Assembly: GCA_029976025.1 (NCBI GenBank)
Contig: JARKNX010000133.1
Coordinates: forward strand, 21,683 to 85,682
Length of the DNA stretch: 64,000 bases
Direction: 5' to 3'
From: Aggregatilineales bacterium
Lineage (GTDB): Bacteria; Chloroflexota; Anaerolineae; Aggregatilineales; Ch27
Positions 24,127 through 33,700 of the stretch are shown one piece after another. A program made the translations under genes and the position numbers. How positions within the stretch are numbered: the first letter of the stretch is position 1; every line of letters starts with the position of its first letter. The notes under the pieces are model-generated. The model saw only the letters and a list, made by a program, of their open reading frames with translations. It did no database searches and was not told the DNA's origin.

Positions 24127-26163
24127 GTGTTGAAGCACTCCCGTCCCTGTACGTTTTTGCTGGCGACTTTGGCGCTGGTCATCCTGACCGGCGCGGCGCT
24201 TTGTGCCTCGCCCATTCAGGCGCAGGGCGGCGCCACGCCGACCATGACCTGGACGCCGGCCGGGAACTACGTGCTGGCTGACGACGTTCATCTGCGCGGC
24301 GGGCCGGGCCGCCAGTACCCTTCCGTAGGACGGCTGATCCGCGGGAATCGCGTGCTGCCGATAGCGCGGAGCGAGGACGGCCAGTGGGTGCTGCTGCGCT
24401 ACAATGTCGGCTTCGGCTGGATCCTCCGCGATCTGGTGGACTGGGCGGACAATGTGGACGCGCTGCCGGTCATGCCGCCCGGCGTCACGCCAACCATCCC
24501 CCCTTCGGCGACGCCGTTCTTCCCGACCAATACGCCTGAGGGCAACTGGGCGAATGTGGGCGCGGAAGGCGGATATCTCCGCGCCGGGCCGGGCCGCACC
24601 TACCTGGTGCTGGGAATGCTGCGGGCGGGAGATGTGGTCGGGCAGCCGGTCGCCCGGACAGACGACAGCGCCTGGATCATGATCCGCCACGGCGAAGGCT
24701 TCGCCTGGGTGCACGCCGATCTGGTGCGCTGGCGGGACGATCTGGAGGCACTGCCCGTTATCCCGACCGGAGACCCGGACCTGCTCACTCCGTCGTTGAC
24801 CTTCACCCCTTCGCGGACCCCCACGCGCAGGCCTACGCTGACGCCGACGGCGTCAGTCACGCCGACGGCGACGGCCACGGCGTCAGCCACAGCTACGGGG
24901 ACGCCGACGCCGACGGTAACGGCATCCGCTACGCCGACCGTGCGCCCCAGCGATACAGCGACTTCCACCGGCACAGTCACGGCTTCGTTCACGCCGTCGT
25001 CCACGGCCACGCCTACGGCGACCGGGACGCCGACTCCGACGCTGACAGCGACCGCCTCTCCGACTGTGACGGAGACGCCAACTGCGACAGCGACCTCGAC
25101 TGCGACGCCGACGTTTACGACGACCGCAACTTTTACGGCGACTTCCACCGGCACGGTCACGCCTTCGTTCACGCCGTCGCCAACAACCACGCCGACGGTG
25201 ACATCGTCGGCAACGGTGACGCCGTCGGCGACCGTGACAGCGTCACCGACTGCGACAGCGACCGCGACGGCAACCGCAACGCTGACGCCCACCTCGCCGC
25301 CGACCGCGACCGGCACAGCGACCCTGACGCCGGCGCCGACTGACACGCCAGCGCCGACTGATACAGTCGCGCCGACCGATACAGCGACCCTGACGCCTTC
25401 GGCAACGGCCTCAGAGACGGTCGTGCCTTCCGCGGCCTTCACGGCCCCTCCAACGCTGACGCCGCGCCCGACCCGGGTCGCCGCCCAGGTCGTGACCCCG
25501 GCCACGTTTACGCCGGAGCCGCCGGCGGCCAGCCCGACCATGGAGCCGTCGCCGGAGCCGCCGTCGCCAACCCTGGCGCCCGAAACATCCACGCCTGAGG
25601 AAGAAGCGACCGCCACCGAAGACGCGACGGCGATTGCCGCCGCGCCGCCGGGAGAAACCGGGCAGGGGACGGGCGGAGAATCGCCTGCCGGCGGGGCGCC
25701 CGCTGCGGAAGTGTCGCCCGATCTGCTCTTTGGCCTGCCGCGGGAGGGTGTTATCGGTGTGGTGATTGCCGCCCTGGTGATCGCCTACAGCGTGCTGTAC
25801 GCCGCTGGCGCGGTTGATGCCGGGCGGTACGCCGGCGGTTTCGTGATCGAGACCTGCCCGGTTTGCCAGAAGGGTCAGCTCAGCGTGGTCGATCGCCGCC
25901 GCCGGGTGCTGGGCATCCCCCGCGTCCGGCGCACGGTGCACTGCGACTACTGCGGCTCTGTCCTGCGTCAGGTGGGCCGCCGTCGCTGGCGTTATACGGT
26001 GGACGGCGTTGAGAACCCCGATCTGTATACCCGCTACAATGGCAGCGAGATCAAGGATTCCGATCTGGTCGCGCTGGGCGTCTCCAAGCGCTACCAGATG
26101 GTTGTCGAGCCGCCGGAAAACTACCAGCCGCCGGAATACGTGGACGAGGATCATAAGCCCTAG
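24127..26163 (+). CDS. Exported tandem SH3-like protein with Thr/Pro stalk and zinc-ribbon tail
   Basis: A 678-residue protein. After a signal peptide (about 9-33) come two SH3b-like repeats (about 45-105 and 140-200; each has LRxGPGRxY followed by an FGWI- or FAWV-type end). A Thr/Pro/Ala stalk of about 260 residues follows, then one membrane helix (about 538-560) and a C-terminal domain of about 115 residues with two CxxC pairs (CPVC, CDYC). By simple topology the SH3 repeats are outside and the zinc ribbon inside. SH3b domains often bind the cell wall. The start is GTG 24127, with only a weak ribosome site. folB follows after 20 bases. Confidence 0.82.
   Translation: MLKHSRPCTFLLATLALVILTGAALCASPIQAQGGATPTMTWTPAGNYVLADDVHLRGGPGRQYPSVGRLIRGNRVLPIARSEDGQWVLLRYNVGFGWILRDLVDWADNVDALPVMPPGVTPTIPPSATPFFPTNTPEGNWANVGAEGGYLRAGPGRTYLVLGMLRAGDVVGQPVARTDDSAWIMIRHGEGFAWVHADLVRWRDDLEALPVIPTGDPDLLTPSLTFTPSRTPTRRPTLTPTASVTPTATATASATATGTPTPTVTASATPTVRPSDTATSTGTVTASFTPSSTATPTATGTPTPTLTATASPTVTETPTATATSTATPTFTTTATFTATSTGTVTPSFTPSPTTTPTVTSSATVTPSATVTASPTATATATATATLTPTSPPTATGTATLTPAPTDTPAPTDTVAPTDTATLTPSATASETVVPSAAFTAPPTLTPRPTRVAAQVVTPATFTPEPPAASPTMEPSPEPPSPTLAPETSTPEEEATATEDATAIAAAPPGETGQGTGGESPAGGAPAAEVSPDLLFGLPREGVIGVVIAALVIAYSVLYAAGAVDAGRYAGGFVIETCPVCQKGQLSVVDRRRRVLGIPRVRRTVHCDYCGSVLRQVGRRRWRYTVDGVENPDLYTRYNGSEIKDSDLVALGVSKRYQMVVEPPENYQPPEYVDEDHKP
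24790..25566 (+). repeat. Low-complexity DNA encoding a Thr/Pro stalk
   Basis: The stretch is dominated by ACG, GCG and CCG codons for T, A and P. A unit of about 42 bases beginning GCGACTTCCACCGGCAC and ending near TTCACGCCGTCG occurs twice, near 24958 and 25138, so part of the stalk grew by duplication. Confidence 0.75.
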
Positions 26164-26183
26164 CCGGGAAGGACCGTGCGAGG

Positions 26184-26582
26184 ATGGACCGCATCCATAT
26201 CAAGAATCTGCGCCTGCGCTGCACGATTGGCTTTGCCGAGCACGAGCTGCGCGAGGAACAGGATGTCGTGATCAGCCTGGTTCTCTACACCGATATCCGC
26301 GCCGCTGGCGAAAGCGACGACCCGGCCGATCTGCTCAACTATCGGACGATCAACAAAGCGATCATCAGGCAGGTCAGCGGAGCGCGCTACAAGACCCTCG
26401 AGGCGCTGGCGACCGCAATTGCCCGTCTGGTCGTGGTCGAGCACGGCGTGCAGAAGGTCAGGGTGGCCGTTTACAAGCCGGGCGCGCTGCGCTTCACCGA
26501 CGATGTGGGCGTGATCATCACGCGCCGGCCGGGGGACTTCCTGCCGCAGGGCCAGGATCAGAAGGAAAGCGGGCATGGCTAA
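26184..26582 (+). CDS. folB: Dihydroneopterin aldolase FolB
   Basis: Converts dihydroneopterin to 6-hydroxymethyl-dihydropterin and glycolaldehyde in folate synthesis. The 132-residue protein has the family start IKNLRLRCTIGFAEHELREEQDV with the conserved Glu. It also has LLNYRTINKAI with the conserved Tyr, and the catalytic Lys in VAVYKPGAL. It overlaps folK by eight bases, so the two are translationally linked. Confidence 0.93.
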   Translation: MDRIHIKNLRLRCTIGFAEHELREEQDVVISLVLYTDIRAAGESDDPADLLNYRTINKAIIRQVSGARYKTLEALATAIARLVVVEHGVQKVRVAVYKPGALRFTDDVGVIITRRPGDFLPQGQDQKESGHG

Positions 26583-27090
26583 CCGCCCCCTGCACCGCGT
26601 CCATCTGGCGCTCGGCTCCAATATTGACCCGGTTCGGAATCTGCAGGCTTGCCTGGCCCTGTTGCGCCTGCGCTGCACCGTGATCGCCGTCTCGCCGGTG
26701 TATGAGACTGCTCCTGTCGGGTACATCGACCAGGACAACTTCCTCAACGCCGCTGTGCTGCTGGAGACACCGCTGACGCCGGAGGAATTCCGCACTCAGG
26801 TCATCCTGCCTGTTGAGATAATGCTGCGCCGTACCCGCGACCCGAATAACCCGGACGCGCCGCGCACAATTGATCTGGATATCGCCCTGTGGGATGAGGC
26901 GGTCTTTGACTTCGGCCAGAAGCCCTGGCATGTGCCCGACCGCAACATCGTGCGCTATAGTCATGTTGCCCGCCCGCTGGCCGATCTTTCGCCCACCTTG
27001 CGCCACCCGGAAGCGGGGCGCACCCTGGCGGAGATAGCCGCCGGACTGCCGGCGGATGGCCTGCACCGGCGTGATGATGTCGTCCTGTGA
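26575..27090 (+). CDS. folK: Hydroxymethyldihydropterin pyrophosphokinase FolK
   Basis: Transfers pyrophosphate from ATP to 6-hydroxymethyl-dihydropterin. The 171-residue length is normal. Motifs present are HLALGSNIDPVRNLQ at the start, SPVYETAPVGYIDQDNFLNAAV, and the metal- and ATP-binding LRRTRDPNNPDAPRTIDLDIALW. The C-terminal PDRNIVRYSHVARPLADLSP replaces the more common HPR...FVLVPL version. ATG 26575 lies inside folB. folP and folE are not in the window. Confidence 0.92.
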   Translation: MANRPLHRVHLALGSNIDPVRNLQACLALLRLRCTVIAVSPVYETAPVGYIDQDNFLNAAVLLETPLTPEEFRTQVILPVEIMLRRTRDPNNPDAPRTIDLDIALWDEAVFDFGQKPWHVPDRNIVRYSHVARPLADLSPTLRHPEAGRTLAEIAAGLPADGLHRRDDVVL

Positions 27091-27146
27091 AGCTGATCCG
27101 GCCTCAAAATTAACCTGCCCGGAGCGATTGTCCTGGAGAAACTCCT

Positions 27147-28175
27147 ATGTCCGAACCTCTCCCTCTCCTGCCCACCAGCGTATTAGGGTCGCACGCCCGC
27201 CCGGCCTGGCTGCATCTGGCTTTGCAGGCCGTCGAACGCGGCGAGTTCGGCCCCGATGACATGAAGGAAACTGAGGATGACGCCGTCGATATGGCCGTGC
27301 GCGATCAGGAAGAAGCCGGTGTAGACCTGATCACGGATGGCGAGATGCGGCGCGTGGGCTTCTTCACCGCCGGGTTTTACAGCCACATGACCGGCCTGCA
27401 AACGCTGGAGGCGCGGCGCCGGTTTGGCGCCGCCGGGCACGACCAGCGCGAGAGTTACCGGGCCGTCGAGCCGGTCCGCGCGCCGGAAGGACTGGGGCTG
27501 GTGGAGGAATTCACCTACGTCCGGACGCGGACAACCCGGCCGATCAAGATGCCCTGCCCCGGGCCGTACACGCTGGCCGGGCGCATCCAGCCGGGAGCGG
27601 TTTACAAGGACCGCATGGAGGTCGCCTACGGGCTGGCCGAGGTGGTCAACGCCGAGCTGAAGGCAGTGGTCGCGGCGGGCTGCGATTTCATCCAGCTTGA
27701 TGAGCCGTCCTACGCCGTGCACGCCTCCACGCCCGCCGACTTTGTGACCCTGTTCAACAGGACGGTGGAGGGGGTCCAGGCCAAAATCGCGGTTCATATG
27801 TGCTTCGGCAATTTCGCCGGACGTCCGGTGGCCCACCGGACCTACCGCCCGCTGATGCCCTACATCTTCGAGATGCGGGCCGACCAGTACACGCTGGAAT
27901 TCGCCAACCGCGAGATGGCCGAAATTGCGCTATGGGCGGAATTCCCGCCGGAAAAAGAGCTGGCAGCGGGCCTGATTGATGTCAAGAACTACTGGGTGGA
28001 GACGCCCGAAGTTGTCGCTGAGCGCATCCGGACCGCGCTGCGCTACTGCCCGGCAGAAAAGTTGACGGTCACGCCGGATTGCGGCTTCAGCCAGACGGCG
28101 CGCTGGGCGGCGCGGGCCAAGCTCAAAGCCATGGTCGAAGGGACGCGCATCGTCCGGCAGGAGCTGAACGGCTGA
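27147..28175 (+). CDS. Core MetE-like methyltransferase (UROD/MetE fold)
   Basis: A 342-residue protein equal to the C-terminal catalytic half of cobalamin-independent methionine synthase; the N-terminal half is absent. The zinc ligands are present: His217 and Cys219 in VHMCFG and Cys312 in TPDCGF; the substrate Asp/Glu region is in DFIQLDEPSYA and ITDGEMRR. Single-domain core MetE proteins are known that take methyl groups from corrinoid proteins or other donors instead of methyl-folate. An orphan corrinoid protein is encoded at 43153, which makes this worth testing. ATG 27147 is preceded by TGGAGAAA. Confidence 0.82.
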   Translation: MSEPLPLLPTSVLGSHARPAWLHLALQAVERGEFGPDDMKETEDDAVDMAVRDQEEAGVDLITDGEMRRVGFFTAGFYSHMTGLQTLEARRRFGAAGHDQRESYRAVEPVRAPEGLGLVEEFTYVRTRTTRPIKMPCPGPYTLAGRIQPGAVYKDRMEVAYGLAEVVNAELKAVVAAGCDFIQLDEPSYAVHASTPADFVTLFNRTVEGVQAKIAVHMCFGNFAGRPVAHRTYRPLMPYIFEMRADQYTLEFANREMAEIALWAEFPPEKELAAGLIDVKNYWVETPEVVAERIRTALRYCPAEKLTVTPDCGFSQTARWAARAKLKAMVEGTRIVRQELNG

Positions 28176-28191
28176 CGCCGGGGAGGTGGAC

Positions 28192-29055
28192 ATGACGCTC
28201 ATTGAGCCAATCCTGAGCGGGCAGCCCCTGCTGGATGAGATCGCGGCGGCGCGGCCTGCGCCCGGTCAGGTGGCCCTGTGGTGGCTGGGCCAGAGCGGCT
28301 ATGTCTTCAAAACAGCCAGCGCGCTGTTTTACGTGGACCTCTACCTTTCAGAACACCTGACGGCCAAGTACGCCGACACGGAGAAGCCGCATATCCGCAT
28401 GACGCGCGCCCCGCTGCGCGGCGCCGACCTGGCCGGCGTGGAGTGGGTTTTCGCCAGCCACAAACACTCCGATCATCTCGATCCTGGCACGCTGCCCGGG
28501 TTATTCGCCACCTCGCCGGAAGCGCGCCTGGTGCTGCCGCTGTCCGCGGTGGAACACGCTGTCGGGCTGGGTCTGGACCGCGCGCGGCTCCTCCCGACGC
28601 CCGGTGATGAGACGCTGCGCCTCGGCCCGCTGACGGTGCACGTCATCCCTTCCATCCACCCCGGCCTGGAATGCCCGCCGGAGGAAGGATACGCTGCGCT
28701 GGGCTTCATCTTTGAGGTGGATGGCGTCCGCCTGTATCACAGCGGCGACACGATCGTTTTTGACGGCCTGGCCGGGTATCTGCGCCGCTGGCAGCCCGAT
28801 ATCGCCTTCCTGCCGATCAACGGCACGGATGAGCGTCGCCGCCGGCTGGGCGTCCCGCCCAACATGAGCGCCGCCGAAGCGGTTGCGCTGGCGCGGGAAG
28901 TGGGCGTGCCGCTGGTGATCCCGCACCACTACGATATGTTCACCTTCAACACGCTGGACGTGGCCGAGTTCGCCGCCCTGGCCCGCTCCGCCGGGCAGCC
29001 CTACCGTGTCCTGCGTTGCGGGGAGCGGTTCATCTGGCCGAGCATGGAGGATTAG
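28192..29055 (+). CDS. UlaG-like metallo-beta-lactamase-fold hydrolase
   Basis: A 287-residue cytosolic hydrolase. The metal-binding signature is SHKHSDHLDP, with further ligands in IPSIHPG, YHSGDTIVF and VIPHHYDMF. The WWLGQSGYVFK start and insertions resemble the L-ascorbate-6-phosphate lactonase (UlaG) group; no ascorbate pathway genes are near, so the substrate is open. ATG 28192 is preceded by GGGAGG at five bases. It sits in a run of closely spaced plus-strand genes (16 bases after the MetE-like gene, 9 before the protease). Confidence 0.87.
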   Translation: MTLIEPILSGQPLLDEIAAARPAPGQVALWWLGQSGYVFKTASALFYVDLYLSEHLTAKYADTEKPHIRMTRAPLRGADLAGVEWVFASHKHSDHLDPGTLPGLFATSPEARLVLPLSAVEHAVGLGLDRARLLPTPGDETLRLGPLTVHVIPSIHPGLECPPEEGYAALGFIFEVDGVRLYHSGDTIVFDGLAGYLRRWQPDIAFLPINGTDERRRRLGVPPNMSAAEAVALAREVGVPLVIPHHYDMFTFNTLDVAEFAALARSAGQPYRVLRCGERFIWPSMED

Positions 29056-29064
29056 TCACACCTC

Positions 29065-29661
29065 ATGTCTGAGCAGCCTCCTTTCGCCCCACCGCCCGCC
29101 GGATATACCCTGATCCGCCGCTTCCTCCTGTTTGAACAGCGGGCATTCATCTGGCTGAATATCGCGGCGGTGGCGATCTTCATGCTGGCGCTGGCTCTCA
29201 TCCTGGGGCTGCTGCTGGGGTATCAGCGGCTGGGGGCGCCGCTGGTGATCGCGGGCCTGCCGGATGCGCTGCCGATGTGGGCGTATTTTGCGCTGCTGGT
29301 CGGCACGCTGCTCTTGCATGAGGCGCTGCACGGGCTGGCTATGTGGGCTTATGGCGGGCGGCCGCGCTTCGGAATCAAGATCACGCGGCTGGTGCTCTTC
29401 ACCACCTCCAACGCCTTTTTTACGCGGCAGGCCTATCTGACCGTGAGCCTGGCGCCGCTGGTCGGTATCTCGGCGTTTGGCCTCCCCCTGATGTTCATTC
29501 TGCCGGGCGGGGTTGCCATCTGGATCGGGATCATCGTCGCCATGAATATCGCCTCGTCAGTCGGCGATCTGTGGATGGCCGCCGTGATCGTCCGTTATCC
29601 GCCGGACACCCTTTTCCGCGATGAAGCCACTGGTATGAGCATTTTCGCTCCGGAATCCTGA
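29065..29661 (+). CDS. DUF3267 membrane zinc protease-like protein
   Basis: A 198-residue integral membrane protein with four or five helices and a zincin-type HEALH motif (His85, Glu86, His89) in TLLLHEALHGLAMWAYG. The pattern matches the DUF3267 family of putative metalloproteases. A later conserved polar helix (NIASSVGDLWMA) may give the third ligand Asp. Substrates are unknown. It is tightly packed between the UlaG-like and nucleotidyltransferase-like genes. Confidence 0.83.
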   Translation: MSEQPPFAPPPAGYTLIRRFLLFEQRAFIWLNIAAVAIFMLALALILGLLLGYQRLGAPLVIAGLPDALPMWAYFALLVGTLLLHEALHGLAMWAYGGRPRFGIKITRLVLFTTSNAFFTRQAYLTVSLAPLVGISAFGLPLMFILPGGVAIWIGIIVAMNIASSVGDLWMAAVIVRYPPDTLFRDEATGMSIFAPES

Positions 29662-29679
29662 ATTATTCAGGAGGTTTCC

Positions 29680-30690
29680 ATGCCGCGCCCGCATGTTCAG
29701 ATTGTGTCCAGCGCCAACCAGCTCGACCAGTTCCGCGCCCACCTGCGCGGACAGTTTCCGCGTCTGGCGGCGCTGCCTGGCGTGGTGGGAATCGCGCTCG
29801 GTGGCGGGATGGCGCGCGGCTTCGTCGATGAGCTGTCCGAGATCGACCTGACGCTTTACCTGACTCCGGAGGCGTATGCGGCCTGGATGGCCGGCGGCGC
29901 GCCGATCCCGACCGGGATCGCTGTGCTGGATGGGATGCTCTATGACATCAGGGCAGTCAGCCTGGCCGAAGAAACGGCGCGGACCTGGAGCATGACCGAC
30001 CAGTGGGACTATTCGTATGCTCAGATTCTCCACGATCCACAGGGTGCCCTCGCGCGCATGAAGGCGGAGAAGCTGCTCCCTGTCGATTCCGATCTGGCAT
30101 CCGGCCCGCTGTTCGCCGCCTGGTGGCATTACGAGCTGGCGGGCAAAATCTGGATCAGGCGCGGCGATGCGCTGCAAGGCCATCTGGTGTTGAATAATGC
30201 CCTGGCCGAGGTCGTGCGGGCGCTTTTCCTGGCCAACCGGGAATATGTGCCCCATGATAAGTGGCTGGTGCACCTCAGCCGCACGCTCGACTGGACGCCT
30301 CCGCACTGGGAGACTCGCCTCGCCCAGGCGATGACGGCGGCGCCCGCCCTGGCCAGCGTTCAGATGCGCCAGGCCGCTATTGCCGGGCTGTGGAATGATA
30401 TTGATATCCATCTGGCGATGGCGATTCTGCCGGAATACCCCCTCAATATGATGCACCGCCCCTTTTATGAGCAGATGATGCGGCTTATCGAGGCCGGCCG
30501 GATGACGACCGCCGAATGGCAGCAGACCGCCGATCTGGCGCTGCTCAGCCAGCAGCCGTTCCATGCCGTCGCCCGCGTGGTCGATGGCGTCATCGTGCTG
30601 GACCGGGAGCGCCTGCTGGCGATCGAGCCGGAAGAGATGTACGCCTGGCATTACGCCGTGCTCGATGCCGCGCGCGGAGGAACCCTCTGA
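29680..30690 (+). CDS. Nucleotidyltransferase-like protein with DUF4037-type domain
   Basis: A 336-residue cytosolic protein. The N-terminal region looks like a minimal Pol-beta-type nucleotidyltransferase: VVGIALGGGMARGFVDELSE (GG motif at 41-43) followed by IDLTLYL with Asp56. The usual second acidic residue of the SDxD pair is Glu54, so activity is uncertain. The middle of the protein (AWWHYELAGK, LNNALAEVVRALFLANREYVPHDKWL) matches DUF4037-type proteins. The start follows TCAGGAGG. It is the last gene of the tight run before the hybrid kinase. Confidence 0.75.
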   Translation: MPRPHVQIVSSANQLDQFRAHLRGQFPRLAALPGVVGIALGGGMARGFVDELSEIDLTLYLTPEAYAAWMAGGAPIPTGIAVLDGMLYDIRAVSLAEETARTWSMTDQWDYSYAQILHDPQGALARMKAEKLLPVDSDLASGPLFAAWWHYELAGKIWIRRGDALQGHLVLNNALAEVVRALFLANREYVPHDKWLVHLSRTLDWTPPHWETRLAQAMTAAPALASVQMRQAAIAGLWNDIDIHLAMAILPEYPLNMMHRPFYEQMMRLIEAGRMTTAEWQQTADLALLSQQPFHAVARVVDGVIVLDRERLLAIEPEEMYAWHYAVLDAARGGTL

Positions 30691-30772
30691 TTCGTTCGGG
30701 ATAGTATAGGCTCTGGCGGGTGCGCCCGGGTACAATGACATTACAACGATCAGCCAGCAGAGGATATTCACC

Positions 30773-33700
30773 ATGACTGAACAGGCCGATCTGAGAGCTG
30801 ATATGGCGGCGCTAGAAGCGCGCGCGCGCCGCGCTGAAATGATGGTTGACCTCGCCGCCGCCGCGCTCGGGGCGGAGGATGAAGGGGCGCTTCTGGATGT
30901 CCTGCTCAAGGCCGCCAGCGACTGCACCCCGCCGGAAGAAAATCTGAATGCCGATCTGCTGTATTTCGGGGATGATTCCACCGTCGCCGGCTGGATGGAA
31001 ATTGTGGCGACATGGCGGCGGCGGGGCCAGCCGCATAACCCGGTCGGCACACGCTTCCACGCCTCTGATGCGCCTTTCGCTCGCCTGTGGATCAACCCGT
31101 CTGTCGATCCGCTGTTCGTCTCCGACGTTGAGACGGACGACCGCCTGGATGCCAGTATACGCCAGATGCTTCGGGGTTACCATATCGGCGCGCTGATCTC
31201 GATCCCGCTGTTTTACGGGGGTCGCCGGGTGGGCGTATTCGCGCTGCGCTGGGAAGGCCCGCACGTTCACTGTGAGGATGAGCAGGCCGTCTACGGCAGC
31301 CTCTCCCGGCTGCTTGCGCCAGCTATTCAGAATCGTTCCGCCCTCTGGCGGCTGGAAAAAGTGGCGCGGCGGCAGTCTGGCGAAGTGATCCGGTTTCGTA
31401 TGATGGCGGAACGGTCGCCCGATGCCATTATGCTGATGACAGCGGGGGGCGAGCTGATTTACACTAACCCGGCCTCCCGGGTGTTGTTCGGCCTGCCGGA
31501 CAGGCTTGACGAGCAGTCTTTTGTCGCGCTGATCGCCGGGGAAGAGGCGGCGGCCAGAGAAGTCCTGCGCCACTGGCGCGAGACCCTGGTTAGCTCCGAC
31601 AGCCTGGTCGATCTGGTAACCTACTGCCACCGCAACGGGAACTGCATTGTCGGCCAGACAATTGTGGTGGCGATTGAGGATACCGCTAACCGGAGCGAAG
31701 TCTTCGCCGTTATTGTGCGCGATGTCACCGTCCAGATGGAGATCGACCGCGAAGTTCAGCAGTCCCGGCAGCAGTTCCAGGATATTTTCGATCGTATACC
31801 GGCCGCCGTCCACGTCAAAGACCCGGAGGGGCGGCTTCTCTTTGTCAATCGCGAATGGCGGGAGCGTACCGGCCTTCTGAATCGGGAGGTGCTTGGCAGG
31901 ACGACCAGTGAATTATTCTCCAATCTCATGCCTGACAGCAGCCCGTGGGATACCGGAGAAAAAGAGGTTCTGGAGACCGGGCGCGCCATGCAGTTCGAGG
32001 ATGTCAGCGAGTTCAGCGGGCGCCACTATTTGAAGGTCAAATCTCCGCTGCTGGACGCTGACGGCCGTCCTTATGCGGTTTGCAGCACCGCCATCGACAT
32101 CACCGATCGCAAGCAGGCCGAGCAGGAGGCGCACCAGACGCGGCTGCAGCTTCAGACCATCCTGGACAGCACCCCGGCGGTATTCTACGCCAAAGATCTG
32201 GAGGGCCGCTTCATCTTCGTCAATCAGGAGTGGCGTATCCGGACCCGGCTTGGCGAAGAGACGCCCGTCATCGGCCGCACCCGCGATGAGCTGTTCCCTC
32301 ACCTGGTCCCGCCGGGCGCGATATGGACCTCGCATGAAGAAATGGTGCTGGGGACGGGCATTCCGATTCAGGTGGAAGAAGTGGGCAACACTACGGGCTT
32401 CACCTATCTGGCGACCAAATTCGCCCTGCGCGATTCGCTGGGGCGGATTTACGCCATGTGCAGCACCTCCATTGACATTACCGCCCGCAAGCAGGCCGAG
32501 AAGGCCCTCCGCGAGAATGAGGAAAAATACCGCCACCTGTTCGAGATGGAGTCGGAGGCGCTCTTCCTGATCGAAAGTGAGACCGGGCAGATCCTGGAGG
32601 CAAACCGCGCCGCAATCGATATGTATGGCTTCAACAGAAGCGAGCTGCTGCATCTGAAGAATGTCGATCTTTCCGCTGAGCCGGAAAGAACGCGCGCTGG
32701 CGCCCTTGAAGTGAGCGAAACGCCCACCCTGTCCCCGGTGACGTACCATCGCAAGAAGGGGGGGCAGGAATTCCCGGTCGAGATTGTCGCCAAAGCCTTT
32801 GTCTGGCGCGGGCGGAACGTGCACATTGCCGCCGTCCGCGATATCACCGAACGGATGCAGGCGGAGGAGCAGGTGCGCCGGACCCGCCAGCAGCTTCAAG
32901 ATATGTTTGATAACACTCCCGCCGTTGTGTATACCAAAGACATGCAGGGGCGCTATCTGTTCGTCAACCGCGTATGGTGTGAGCGCACCGGATTCACCCC
33001 GGAGCAGGTGCTGGGGAAATCGAACGCCGAGCTTTACCCCCCTGAGATATTCTCGCCACAGGAGATCTGGGATGACCATGAGCTGGAGGTGGTGCAAAGC
33101 GGCCAGACCATGAGCTTTGAGGAGGTCGGGCGGATCACCGGGCGGATCTACCTTTCCGCCAAGTTCCTGCTGCGCGATTCCGAGGGGGTCCCCTATGCCC
33201 TGTGCAGCAGCTCCATAGATATCAGCGAGCGCCAGGAGATGGAACGGCTGGCGGAGCGGACGCGCCGCCAGATTCAGGATACCTTTGACAACATCCCGGC
33301 GGTGATTTATGTCAAGGACATGGCAGGGCGCTACCTCCTGGCGAACGAAGAATTTTGCTGCCGGGCCGGCATAACCCGGGATGAAGTTCTGGGACGGACG
33401 GACAGGGAGATCTTCCCACAGTATGAGTTTCTCGGTGGCCTGTGGGAGGAATCCGAAACTACCGTGCTGCGTACAGGCGAACCGCTCACTCTTGAGGAAG
33501 TCGGATTGCGGACGGGCGCCGTCTACCTGGCAAGCAAATTCCTGCTGTATGAAGCCGATGGCACGCCTTACGCACTGTGTAGCTGTTCCTTTGAGATCAC
33601 TGAGCTGCGCCGGGTGGAGGCTGAGCGGGAGCGCCTGCTGGCCCGCGTGCAGGAACAGGCCAGCCAGGTGGAGCAGATCGTCAACAGCGTGCCGGAAGGC

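Noticed and set aside
24790..25566. CRISPR array in the repetitive DNA
   Set aside because: Repeats are in frame, imperfect and not separated by unique spacers; they encode a Thr/Pro stalk.
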